Shown here: in pieces, positions 12,201-23,599 of the stretch | Layout: the number at the start of each line of letters is the position of its first letter | How positions within the stretch are numbered: position 1 is the stretch's first letter | Assembly: GCA_014529385.2 (NCBI GenBank) | Contig: CM043943.1 | Coordinates: 159,668,247-159,732,246, forward strand | Reading direction: 5' to 3' | DNA from: Adiantum capillus-veneris | Lineage: Eukaryota > Streptophyta > Polypodiopsida > Polypodiales > Pteridaceae | Length of the DNA stretch: 64,000 nt | Program-made: the position numbers and the translations under genes | Notes under the pieces: generated by a model | What the model saw: only the letters and a program-made list of their open reading frames with translations | Told to the model about the DNA's origin: nothing | Database searches by the model: none

Positions 12201-13272
12201 CACACACAATGTACTTCTCATGACTAGCTACCTCATTCAGTATCGCATCCTAAAATGGGAGGGGAAAGTGATCTCTTTTTGTTGCCTCATTTAGTGGACG
12301 GTAATTCACACACACCCTCCACTTTCCGTTCTTCTGTGGAGTGACAACAACTAGAGAGACCCACTCTAAATTCTCCATTGGATAAATGAAACCTGCTGTT
12401 AGAAGCTTTCTTAACTCCTTGAGTAAAGCCTGCTCCTTGATGAATCCTAGCCTTTGTAGCTTTTGAGCCTTAGGTGTGGCCTCTAGCTTTAGCTCGATCT
12501 TATGTTGAACATCATCTACTCCACGCACGTCGGTGTAGTCTTTAGCCAAAAGCTTAGAAAACTTTCTTAACACACATTTGAACTCCTCTCTTTCATCCTT
12601 TGTAAGTGTGGTAGACAACATACCTTCAAACATTCCTTCATCTTACACATTTTAGTTCTCTTGAGGACCTACATCCTCCAAGCCTGGGCAAGAGGTTTCT
12701 TGGTTGCTTGGCTTAAATACTACCCCCATGACTTTGATGGAAGATTCCTCTTCAGTAATGCTGCCGCTACTTTCTTCTTCTGAAGTGTTATCGGTCCAAT
12801 CTTCTTCAGTATCACTTTGAGATGATTCTTCATGGAGCTCCTCTTCATGTTGCTCCTTCATGTCAAAGACAACCTTCCTATGATTGTCATTCCTGCAAAT
12901 CAACTTTCCACTTTTCCAATCCTACAACGCTCGCATTTTCATTAGCCATGGTCTTCCTAGGATAAATGGATAACCACTTCCCTTGGTTGACATAACATAA
13001 ATATCCACTGTCTTCTTAATGCCAAAGGCCTCCACAAAAACATTTCTACAAATGCCTACACACTTAGCCTTGCTATTGTTTGCCATCTTGATTTTGATTT
13101 TAGGTGTCTCATGGATGTGCATGCCTAGTCTTTGCATGAGTCCCTCTGTCATGATGCAAATTTGTGCACCCCCATCCACTAGACCTTTCCTAACCAATCT
13201 TCCTTTGATGTAACAATCTAGCATAGGTGTAATATCCTTGTTCATTTCAACTTGTGCAATTTTTAGGCACAC
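9264..13272 (-). pseudogene. Gypsy G pol relic
   Basis: Domains on the minus strand in Ty3 order. Protease at 12922-13272 has the active-site variant VDGGAQ near residue 33. RT is in two pieces, 12250-12633 (KWRVCVNYRPLN, DHFPLPF) and 11878-12207 ([13 protein letters not shown], then catalytic FIDDF at about residue 66-69). RNase H is at 11104-11628 (GSILLQQD, IYFASRVL). The integrase zinc-binding region is at 10393-10716, ending CKSCHNC. The integrase core is at 9732-10374 (WCIDAMGPLPR, then ALWAYRTTYREAT). The C-terminal part at 9264-9536 includes a segment like VNGYRLKPY. Frames shift between nearly every domain and stops occur, so it is inactive. Confidence 0.9.
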
Positions 13273-13772
13273 TCTCTTTTACCTTTCTCTTAGTGCTAAA
13301 TGCCCTTGTTAAATCCCTCCTAACTTGTGACATAATGCAAGAAATTGAGGCCAACAGATATCAGGACCCTTACCTCTGATGCCTTCCAACAAGTTGTATG
13401 GAGCCATACCATGTCCAAAAGGGAAGTCTTGGAGGCTGATACGACATCGAGTCCTCTTGTTTTCCTTGGTCTCCTTTGCCTTCTTTTCTCGTCCATGATC
13501 ACTTTGTGACGTGACTCCTTCTTTCTCCTTACCCTTTTCCACGGCCACGCTTAATGCCATTTGCTTCCATGTCCACCTCATTGGAATTTTTCACCTCTAC
13601 CACATGCACATTTGGATCTTGCAAAGGTGGAACTCCTTCCACTCCTTGTGGAGGTGGTCCTGCCCCATTTGGTCTTTGCAGAAGTTTTGGTTGTTGACTA
13701 GTTCCTTCACCTGCATTCATCACTGGGTAATTCAAGTTAGGTCTCCTTGGCTCCCCACGGGGCCAAGGACAA

Positions 13773-14523
13773 TTATACATCCCATGTCAAGACTCTCCGC
13801 AATTCCAACATTGCAAAAGTTGTCTAGGTCATGGCTCTTGCTCCTCTGCTTTGTTTGCTTGTCCCTTAGGACCTACAGCTTGTGAAAGGTGGATTGACAA
13901 GTTGCTGAAGGATCATTTAAATTTTCAGTTGGCTCAGCTGCTACCTCAGGAATCTCTCTAGATGTTGATGCTTGAAATTTACCCTTTGGTCTAAGACCCT
14001 CTCTTGGAACTTCTCCTCTTAGACACTTGAGTTTTCTATACTTCTCAACAACCCTAGTTTCAGTTGCATCAAAGGTAGCAGGTGCACCTGCCTCAACTTT
14101 TATCTTGAGTGTGGAAAACGGACCGACTATGAACCTCTCCTTCTTTAGGAACTCTGCATCGTCACCAGGGTTGGCAACATTTCTCACCCATACAACCCAA
14201 AGACATAGAAACTCTTGTTTATACATGTAGCAGTCATCTATGTATTTTTCTTTGTGAGAAATGATGTCTTGCCATAGCTTTTGAGTGTTTTGGGAGTCAA
14301 AGAAGTATCTCTTGAAATGATCAATGACTTTGTTATAGTTTCCCTTAACTTCCTGAGATAGAGAGTCAAACCAAGTGCTATCATCCTTCCTCAGAACTAC
14401 CTCATCTCCTATCACTCTTTTGATGCTGCAAGCCATTTTGAAATTTGCTAAAAATAGCTTGGCATCCTCTTCGGGCTCTCCAAAAAAGAGAGGATAGCCT
14501 GACATTTTGCGTTGGGCCTCCAT
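13773..14523 (-). pseudogene. Gypsy G gag relic
   Basis: A 216-codon frame starts at 14523 with MEAQRKMSGYPLFFGEPEED, followed by retrotransposon gag features (IDHFKRYFFDSQNTQKLWQD; YKQEFLCLW). A single CCHC zinc knuckle lies further on at about 13773-13815, with C-x2-C-x4-H-x4-C spacing, but a TGA stop at 13787-13789 falls between the second cysteine and the histidine. Gag would coat the RNA, and the stop would remove the RNA-binding knuckle. Confidence 0.85.
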
Positions 14524-15114
14524 TGAATCAATTTCAAAGTGACAACACGTTTTTGTTTTTATTTCTTAAAAAGATTTACACAATAATGTTGTCTAAATTG
14601 CAATCTATTCTACAACAAAATAAAAATATGCACATCAAATGACCTATGATAGTCAACAAGAGGTAGGATGATAGGGTTTGGTGATGCAAGAATTTCTCCT
14701 ACTCTTTGAGCACCAAACATGAATAACATACGTTGTTGAAAATGGATCTTTCTAGTGATTGCAACCTTTATTCTAATGTGTGGAGTGAAATGGAAGGGAA
14801 AAATCTCTATTCCTGGGCCATTATCTGTGGTCTATGCATGACCTAATGCTTAAAACAAAACAAAAATATAGATGTCCAACGTAAGGTCGTACCTAATGAG
14901 AGGCAAAATAAAAGGATTTATTGAAGTGTTTATCTCAGCCATCATAAGAGGCCCAAGAATTCTATGAATTACTCGTTGAAATTGTAATTTTGTGCCTACA
15001 ATGATATGCACCTGTTGCCTTGCAATAGGAACAAACGAGTCATACAAATCTTTGTGATTGATGCAAGCTACTTGATTACTCTAAAGGCTGAGTATTCACA
15101 ACAACATATGCAAG
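14524..15114 (-). other. Leader of Gypsy G between primer site and gag
   Basis: About 590 bp of AT-rich sequence without a supported coding frame, in the position of the 5' untranslated leader and packaging region of the element. Confidence 0.6.
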
Positions 15115-15134
15115 CCCTCCTCAGTGGGGGCACC
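15115..15134 (-). other. Putative primer-binding site of Gypsy G
   Basis: Next to the 5' LTR the minus strand reads GGTGCCCCCACTGAGGAGGG. It occupies the right place and could pair with a tRNA 3' end reading CCTCAGTGGGGGCACC, but I cannot name the tRNA. It differs from the initiator-Met site used by the other elements here. Confidence 0.5.
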
Positions 15135-16148
15135 TTCTATTGAGGCGATTCGGGGTGGGCAACAAGAGAGTCGACCTCTAAACACCCCTCAAGGCTCCCG
15201 TGCTGCTCAATTGGGGTTGAGGCAACCGCAAGCAAGAAACAACAACATCAAACTCACAGCCAAACAATTGAAAGGGCACCACCTAGTTATGATATGCGAA
15301 CTTAAATGCAAGAAGAGAGATTTTGTCACATCCAAGAAGATGCACCACAAAACACACACAAGCAATCTCACACCAAATGGAGTAGAGAGAGCTAGAGCAA
15401 AGGGAAGAGAGAGAGAGGAATGGAATTTGTGTAATACCTTGTTTGTGACTTGCAAATGGAGATGGTTTGTTATGATGCTATCGTAGAGCTTGTACAAAGC
15501 TAACCCAATGCTTAGTGAATGTTAAACATTTCCAACACACACACACTGTGTTAGGGTGTGGGAGATCTCTCACCACAATACCCTCGTACAATGGACACAA
15601 AGTTGGAAATGAAAACACACTAAACACTTTCTCAAACAAGATCAAATGATAGAAACTTAAGTGACACAAGTCACCTTGGATTCACCAAACCGTATTGCAC
15701 AAGTGGAAGGACAAACATTTGAACGTTGATTCACGCCTTTGATACAACAAACCTCAATGTATTGATGATGGAGGAACATATACAATATTGGTTTTGAGAT
15801 TTTGAACTCACGCTCTCTCACTTGTAATGTGTAGCTTGAAAGCTTCCCTCACACCAAAAGTGAAGCTCACAAAGTGTATGCAAGCCTCTCCTCCTGCATA
15901 GAGTGTCAGGGTGCTATGTGAGATATTGGGCCTTATTTACAAGAATGAGAGGGGCCTATTTATAGGTTGGAGACCTCTAATTAATATTATTGGAATCCTA
16001 ATTTACAAGCTAACAAATCAAGATTATGATTTTTTCTGAATATCAAAACATTGCAGGCCTTCCTTGTCTGCTTGAGTCATGGGTGTGGGATCAAAGGAGA
16101 GCATTATTGATGGTAGATAAGGTGAAAGTAGAGTTTTAAGGAAGGAGA

Positions 16149-16205
<57 letters not shown>

Positions 16206-17740
16206 ACTATGCACATGTCTTGAGGTGAGGCGTCTTTATGGTTAGGTCAATGGCTATTTTGTGTTAGTATGTTAGTGGTTAGTGTCATTAATCACTACAA
16301 AGTTGATGATATATTTACAATGGGTTGAATGAGGTGGATGGTTGAATGAAGTGAGGAAATTATTGTGCTAGTGAAGCTTGAAAAAGTTGTGGACTTACTT
16401 GTGTAGATTCTCAAAAAGACTATCGATCCTCTTCTTCTTCTTTTCTTCTTTATGCCACCGCCGCCAAGGTTGATTATCGTGATGAAAATGGAACTTCGGT
16501 TGTTGAGATTTCTCAATTTGTAGAGGTTAAGCATGGTTTAAATGCTGACTTTTATGTATATAGAGAAGGGGTAAGATGGAATTGTACTTTGGAAGTAATA
16601 GAGAGAGGCATAGAGATGGTGTATGTACTTGTGGAGCTCATATGAGATCTATAGAAGTAAGAGGGGAGGTTAATGGTGAAGAAGGTGAGAGAAAGCATGG
16701 AAGGTGCAAGTTTGAGTGAGAAATTTAGAGGAATGAGTGTGTGTGTCTATGTGTGTGTGTATAGAAGTGTGGAAAGAGGTGAGAGAAGACTATGGGCTAC
16801 TTGTGAGAATAGTGGGCAGCCTGGGGTCCAATCAAAACATCATACCTAATCGGTGATAGCTCCAAAAATTATCAAAATGTTTTAGGTGATTAAAATCCCA
16901 CCAAAAAGCCTATTTTTCTTCACAAAAAAAGTCTTTAGTGGCCCCCTTCTTGTTGAATTTGCATAAGACTCCAAAGGTGAGCCCCTCCTTGCATTAGAGC
17001 ATGACCTAATTAATTCTTAGGGGTTTGAAAATATGCATGGTTGTGGATTATGCATAAATATAATATATGGATATGATGGAAGAAAACCACGCTAGTATAT
17101 ATAAACAATTTATGGAATCTACAATAGTGTGGCCTATATATATAAAAAATAAATGTATAAAAATATAGAGAATCAAATGAGGAGGGCCCTCATTTGTTTT
17201 TATTGATGTATATTTATTTACAAGAGGTAAAAAAGAATACCTATAGAAAATAGTAATTTAGTAAAAAGCAATGACTGATGGTGGGAGATATTTTTTGAGG
17301 TTTTTCCTTGGAGTGGATTCACACCAAAAATAAGATAATCTTGCATGAAATGGTTTTTTATAGAATACATAGGTAAAAAAGATCATGTTAATGGTGAGTA
17401 AATATATATACCATACTTAGGTAAATAACACACACCTAGACAAAAATATTTTAATAAATATTATAATAAAAAATCCCTATATTTAGGCCTTATATACAAT
17501 CAAATAGTTATACACAAAAGGGCCATAATATACTTTGGCTTTTATTTTTATTTATTTTTTTGGCTCAAATAGCCCAATGACTAGCTAAGGGAGGGTTTTT
17601 AAGAAGATATGGGGAAAGTCCCCTAACTTACACACGCCTATGTGCAATGAAAAGGTGAGGGTAGCCACACTGTTTGAGTGATTTTGATAGGGTGAGGTAG
17701 CTCACTATGGCACTTAGTGAGAGCCAAAAAACGGCTATCA
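15135..17740 (-). repeat. 5' LTR of Gypsy G (2.61 kb)
   Basis: Collinear copy of 6482-9263 with scattered substitutions, only one copy of the 161-bp block, and small deletions such as the one near 16860-16890. The divergence visible by eye marks an old insertion. A (GA)n array lies at 16151-16203. Confidence 0.92.
16151..16203. repeat. (GA)n microsatellite in right LTR of G
   Basis: About 26 GA units at the position matching the array in the left LTR. Confidence 0.97.
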
Positions 17741-17741
17741 C

Positions 17742-19955
17742 TATCCATGATAGATGCATGATTAAGGTTGCAGATTCTCATGTGTGGTATTTTGACAATG
17801 GTGCACAACCACATTCAATCTCATCCTGACTTTTTCATTTCTCCTAATGTTGTCCCTAATGTAATACTATTACTTGTGCTAGTAATGCATCTAATTCAGT
17901 TCAAGGAGTTGAAAACATCTTATTCATTGCATTTAACAAGATAGTTGCTTTACAATTTTTGAAGCATTGATTGTGTTTATGATCAAGAAGACTCCGTTGT
18001 ATAACTTTTCATTAGGAAGGCATGATATTGTTGTAAATTTTGTGTATAATATATGCATTCCTCATGATCTTCATTCAGGTGATACTATTGTGGCATCAGA
18101 TATCTAGTCTCCTAGGCTATACGAGCTCAATTCTTATGACAAGTGTGTGAAAAACTTTGCAAATGCAATTATGGATTCTAAAGCTATTTGAGATGCTAAA
18201 ATATGGCATACACATTTTGGATGTCTAAGTGTTGCAACTTTGGTGTGTTTTCAGAAATTTGATATGGTTTTCTAATTGCCCCCTTTAGAGATACCATCTA
18301 GGCATGTTTGTGAAGGATCCATTTTGGGAAACATGCAAAATTCTCGGTTTCCAAAAGATGGTTTTGTGTGGTTTTCTTGCAAGTTGTAGCGTGTTCACAA
18401 TGATGTTTCCGGCCCCATTCCTATCCCTTCTTCTGGTAATCATTTGTACTTTGTGACTTTCATTGATGATTACTCATAGCATGATGGGTATATCCGCATA
18501 AGGCTAAGTGTGAAGTGTTTATATGCTTGAAATAGTTTTTCTATTGATTGAAAATGTATCTGGTTGTATTGCGGGCACCCACCGCTTTGATCACAGTGGG
18601 GAGTATATGTCAAAAGTATTTGATGCATTTTTGGTTGGTCTTGGGATAAAAACCAATGTATAGTGCTTTATACGCCCTCAACAAAATGGCATTGCTAAGG
18701 AAAAACATGTCACTTATGAAGATGGCATGATGTATGGTCGAAATCCAAGCTTTCCCACATGCTTTTTGGCTAGAGGTTTTCATGTGTGTTGCCTACATAC
18801 TTAGCAGGTGTCCCACTAAAGCTTTGTAGTCTATGCCTCCATGTGAAGCATGGCATGATAATAAGCCTTCTATTGGTCACTTGCATATTTTTTTTTGGTT
18901 ACTTAGATTATGCTCCAATGCTGCAAAATAGTGCAATAAATTGTATGATAAAGCTATCAAATTCATCTTCGTTGGTTATAGTGCTGAGAGTAAGGGTCAC
19001 ACATTATATCAACCATAATTGAAATATATCTTGACTTCTTAAGATTTTGTTTTTTGTTGAAGATGCAGTTCATGTACTAAAGAGATGTGGGTAAGATCAC
19101 ATGAAATTTATGATACCTTGATGATACCTCGTTTCATCTTTTCAATGGTGGAAATACAAATGTAAGTCTAAATGAGACAAATAGTCAGTCTATGCTATGC
19201 CAGTTTCCAATGATGTCACAAATCATCCTATTTTTGAAGTTGATGTAAATGATGCATTTGATGAGGACATTTTTGAAAATGAGGAAGCTATAGTTATGTC
19301 AAAATGGTTGGTGCATATTTTGCATGATAGTAAATTGGATGCACCTCTGTCTAGCTATACTCACTCAGGTACTCATCATGCTTCTTGTGCATCAGATTGT
19401 TATGCTTTGGCTACATCAAGTATGTGTCATTAGGAGGAACACCTTATGTTTTATGAAGCTCAAAATTTAGAAAAACTCAATGGCTTCTATGCAAGATGAA
19501 TGTAATGCACTTTGAAGAACATTACTTGGTCTTTATGTGACTTACCTTCTGTCAAGAAGGCAATTGGTAAAAAGTGGGTTTATAAGTTGAAACGTAAGCC
19601 CGATGGTAGTATTGATCCCTACAAGGCAAGGATTTTTGAAAAAGGTTATACTCAACAAAAGAGCATTGATTATGAAGAAAGCTCTACTCAAATTTGTCGT
19701 ATGGCTATTGTTCAATTCATTTGTGCATTGACAAATTATTTTGGGTAGGATGTACATTACTGGAACATTAAAATTGTTTTCTTGAATAGTGACTTTATGA
19801 TGAAGTGTATCTAATGTAGCCTCATAATTTTTTCAAGAAAGGATAAGAAAAGATAGTGTGTAATGGTAACAAAGAATTATATGGTTTAGAGTAATCTTCT
19901 CATGCTTTGTATCAAGTTTTATGTGTTGCATGTAGGAAAGCTAGTAGATTAGGAT
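17742..19955 (+). pseudogene. Copia B pol relic, right half, truncated in RT
   Basis: Continues the frame cut at 6481. First comes the protease-region segment (DSHVWYFDNGAQ), matching Copia A's DSHLWYFHTG. Then the GAG-pre-integrase region (near 18190-18350) and the integrase core with FIDDYS near 18460 and the 'HxGGEYMSK' region near 18600. The linker (19197-19433) and RT start (19512-19748: WVYKLKRKPDGS, then DYEESSTQICRM) follow. Homology ends shortly after ELYGLE near 19885-19955, before the YVDD motif. Stops and frameshifts are frequent. No 3' LTR is present, so the 3' third was lost. Confidence 0.87.
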
Positions 19956-20010
19956 TTTCTTGAAAGCCCATGGATGAAAAATTATAATGCTTGTGTGAAT
20001 TGGGCTAAAT
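19956..20010. other. Junction beyond Copia B
   Basis: Short unassigned stretch between the last recognisable RT homology and the tandem duplication. Confidence 0.4.
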
Positions 20011-20269
20011 AGGAGATTCAATTCCATCATGAGTGTGAAACTCTAAGCATTTCATTCATTGAAATAATTACTAGAGGATTAAAGTGGAGTCAAGGACTTC
20101 CAAGATCAGACCAAAGCGGATGATATTGGTTGTTGAAGTAGGAGATTCAATTCCATCATGAGTGTGAAACTCTAAGCATTTCATTCATTGAAATAATTAC
20201 TAGAGGATTAAAAGTGGAGTTAAGGACTTCTAGGATTAGACCAAAGCGGATGATATTTGGTTGTTGTAG
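20011..20269. repeat. Tandem duplication, 2 x 129 bp
   Basis: The block beginning AGGAGATTCAATTCCATC at 20011 is repeated from 20140 with only a few single-base differences. No coding function is visible. The high identity suggests a more recent event than the decay of the neighbouring Copia relic. Confidence 0.93.
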
Positions 20270-20964
20270 GATCATCAAAAGCTACTTTCTATATAAACCT
20301 TGCGGTAGAGTTCACTTGTTGTTGGAAAAACTTCGGATAATAAAATCACCTATGAGGATGAGGATGGAAAAAAATATATTTGGATATGTGGCAATTCTCA
20401 GCCATATCCAACCTACATAGTTTTCTAGGAAGGGGGGACCTACACCCATGCCCATCATTTAGCATCCTCATTTTAGGACATTTTTTTCGACTCGGGAAGA
20501 AAGGCTGAAAGAAAAGCAAGCGCAAATGGATGTTGAATTTTTGCAAGGATGTCAGGACTTTGGATAGAAATGACCTATCATATTTGGAGTAATGTGACCA
20601 AGCAAAAAAGAGTCAAACAACAAATTGAAACCACAACAACATCAAGCTCCACAACTTGATTGGAGAAAGGGGATCAATCAAAGTTGGAATAGCTCACGTC
20701 AACAATTATGAGGTCTCACGGATACAAGGGAGGACTCTTTTTGATATCTACAACAAACAAGAAGCTCAAAGGGTCATAATCCACTTGAGGTGAAGATGGA
20801 TATAATGAGAAAATATCCATTTAAGAAGAGCATGTCTACATATACCAATCATCCCTTACATACCAAAAAAAGTCTACCAAGGACAAGACAACAAATGTTT
20901 ATTGGATGATTTTCTTAAGTCCAACTAAAAGGTGTTGTGAAGCTGGGTAGAGGGAAGCAGTACG
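20270..20964. other. Unassigned interval
   Basis: No supported gene. Open frames are short, mutually overlapping and without recognisable motifs. Confidence 0.4.

Positions 20965-21013
<49 letters not shown>
20965..21013. repeat. (CT)n then (TA)n compound microsatellite
   Basis: About 13 CT units run directly into about 11 TA units. Confidence 0.97.
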
Positions 21014-21195
21014 CCAATTCCCAACATGTTCATCCCTTCTCATTGTACCCTCTCTCTCTTTAACATAACACAAATGGTGGCCTCCATAAAAGATGCTTTG
21101 TTGGAAGTTGGTCAAGGAATGCATGGTTTAGATAGGGAGAGTAGTCAAAGGAGGATAAAAGTGGTAGCAATGGATAGGTTTGGCACATGCACTCT
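21014..21195 (+). repeat. Dispersed repeat, copy 1 (pair with 23338-23480)
   Basis: Shares an ordered set of blocks with 23338-23480: CAT(G/A)TTCATCCCTTCT, TACCCTCTCTCTnTTnACATAA, ATGGTGGC, and GGnTTAGATAGGGAG followed by AAAAGAGG-type sequence. The copies lie in direct orientation 2.3 kb apart, each just after a CT tract. They may be remnants of LTRs or a duplicated element; I could not find matching TSDs. Confidence 0.7.
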
Positions 21196-21249
21196 TTTTG
21201 TGCCTTTATTTGGCTAAAAAGAAGTAGAGTCTACCACTCTTTTTTCTTA

Positions 21250-21400
21250 CACGCTCACTAATTTCCCGTTGCTGGTTGGATGTGGTGGAACCCCCTTCCC
21301 CCTCTTTTTTACTCATCACATTCACCCACGAACTGAGCCGTTGGCTATGGCACCAAGGTAAGAGAATGCCTCTGCACACATTTTGTTGCAATTTTGCATA
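21250..21400 (+). repeat. Dispersed repeat shared with 59185-59325
   Basis: Both regions contain CCCACGAACTGAG followed by TTGGCTATG, then CCAAGGTA, GCCTCT and ATTTTGTTG in the same order and spacing. In the first copy the AAGGTAAG junction resembles a splice donor, so this could be a fragment of a transcribed element. Identity is moderate. Confidence 0.65.
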
Positions 21401-21643
21401 GAAACAAAGGATATTGGACATCAAGCTGCCAGGTGTCTTCAAATTGTGAATCCTGTTGAAGGCATTTTTATTGAGCTTCTTTTCAAGGACAATCTGACCA
21501 AGTGATGCTTTTGAGTGAATGGAGACTCTATGTGGTGGGTCGGAGACTATTGATTGAGCATGCACTATCATGGCATGGACTCTCCATGCACACTAAGCAC
21601 TACAATTTTTTTTTGCAACGTCCTCTTTTCTTGGAAGGTGGGA

Positions 21644-21649
<6 letters not shown>

Positions 21650-21707
<58 letters not shown>
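21650..21707. repeat. (CT)n microsatellite
   Basis: About 29 CT units. Confidence 0.97.
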
Positions 21708-21709
<2 letters not shown>

Positions 21710-23286
21710 CTTGATGATTGCGGACTCCAAAGGTGCTATGCCAAACTTCTAGATAGTGGATAGGCCTTTTCATACCACCATTACAACTGTCAAATGTGAA
21801 GGGAAGGCGGCCTATGCATGGCAGGGAACGGACCATCACAATGATATTATATATCTCTTTGAAGAGTCAGCATGTGAGCGATCATTCAATTCAAAAGCGT
21901 GAATAATCTCTAGTTCATTTCCAAGGTGGGGGTTGTGGTCAATTGGTTGCCTATCTAAGATTAGTAATAATGCATTGAACCACCCTCAACTAGCCTACTA
22001 ATGCACTTGATTTGCATAGCATCAATATAATAAACCATGCTCAATTGATTGTAGGAACACAAAAATTCACTAACTAAACATGTCTAATTGCATATAAAAT
22101 AATAAATAGCACCACAGCCTACAAACAAGCATTTCTTACCATAAGAATGACATAGAGGACAAAGGGGTAAGAGATGTTACCTAGGCGTAGTGGCAATGAG
22201 CCAGGATTCTATGGCGAAGGAAGAAGAACAAAGAGACTCAGAACATGGTAGATATTGGAGTATTGCACGCTCTCTTGTTAAGCAACAAGAAAAAGTCAAT
22301 TCTTTCAAAAAATCAAGCCTTAACCTTTATTGAGTGAGAAAAGTGGCATCTAACAATTGGGTTTGTGTAGATTGTAGTTGGGTTGTCTTATAAAAAGCCC
22401 ACTTTTTGCTCCCTGCAATCACTCACGATCATGTTATAAATGCCCAAACGACAAGATGGGAGGTTGAGTCATGTGACCACCCCATGAGGACATATTAACC
22501 TTGCCTTCCTTCTCAAAAGTCATGACGGCAAGTGGCATGCGACCTAGCCCAATGTTGGCCTCACTAGCTTCAATTCTTTTGGTGCTTCCCTTTGTTGTAG
22601 CAAGATTCTCCTCTCTCCTTCTTCCTCACATTGTAAATTGTGGCTATATGAGATCACCATAGGAAAATTATGTATGGTTGAAGTGTTATATCTTTTGGGA
22701 TGGAAAACTGGTGGGTATTGCTTCTATGCACAAGGGTCTGGTCAAGGGGATACAAGGGCAAGTTGGTGAGATGGTTTTGACAATTACCAAGGGTGGCTCA
22801 ACTGGATTGAGAGAAACAAAGAAACCATTTTGTAGAGTCCGCAAAACATGATTGAGGGCATCCATGACCGTAGCCTATAGCAAATGGCTCTACTTGATAC
22901 TGGATAGCTCGCAAAGCCTATTAAAAATACGAGAGATACTATGGATGGTGAAAATGTTGTGGAATCAGGCAGTGAGCTTGAGGCATGGGAGCTTGCAATC
23001 GTGCCACAAATTTGAGTCTTTGTCGAGGGAAGAGCACGGGGAAATATGGCACTTTAAAAGCACTATGGGCCTCAACTTGCAGGTGGGCAAGGTGGCTTGA
23101 CATTGCTAGTAGGCAACACAAGTATGGGGTTATGAAGATGAGTGGCTTGGGGAGTTTTTAGTGGCACAATGGGGACGGGAGGTGCGCTATGGAAAGTTGT
23201 TGAGAGAGGTGTTGGAAAGAGCAGGTTAAGCTAGAGAGATCTAGACATGGCCAATATGGTGGTGGAAATCCATCCAAAAGGTGTCA
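21708..23286. other. Unassigned interval
   Basis: About 1.6 kb with only short open frames (for example 22852-23100, plus) that carry no motif I recognise. No repeat boundary or RNA gene seen. Confidence 0.4.
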
Positions 23287-23338
23287 TGAAACCCCCCCCC
23301 CCCCCCCCCCCCCCCCCCTCTCTCTCTCTCTTTCTCTC
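23287..23338. repeat. Poly-C run joined to CT tract
   Basis: About 31 consecutive C residues followed by CT repeats. Such runs are prone to length error in sequencing and can form i-motif/G-quadruplex structures. Confidence 0.95.
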
Positions 23339-23480
23339 TCCAATTTCCACCATATTCATCCCTTCTTACTCTACCCTCTCTCTTTGACATAAAAAAAATG
23401 GTGGCAGGTGGTTGATGAATGTATGGCTTAGATAGGGAGGGCAGCCAAAAGAGGACTAAAGTGGAATACAAAGAGTGCGT
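23338..23480 (+). repeat. Dispersed repeat, copy 2 (pair with 21014-21195)
   Basis: Direct, diverged copy of 21014-21195, again lying immediately after a CT tract. Confidence 0.7.
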
Positions 23481-23599
23481 GGTGCATGTGGAGTGCAAGG
23501 GAGAAGAAAAAGAGACACGAATAGGATGTGGGTGGGGCTCTCTATGAGGATTCAAAGTTGCCTCACTACTCATTATTGTTATATATGATCAAAATAATA

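Larger units (their letters stand above)
6482..17740 (-). mobile_element. Gypsy element G, long LTRs, inserted in Copia B
   Basis: An 11.26-kb Ty3/Gypsy element read on the minus strand: LTRs of about 2.78 and 2.61 kb around a 5.87-kb internal region with gag, protease, RT, RNase H and integrase. The pre-insertion site can be inferred because the flanks join into the gag-protease frame of a Copia relic matching Copia A. The TSD is imperfect (GATCC at 6477-6481, TATCC at 17742-17746), so the outer bounds are good to a few bases. RT motifs (TPWGWYPF, FIDDF) and the absence of a chromodomain argue against a chromovirus. All coding segments are interrupted. Confidence 0.92.
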
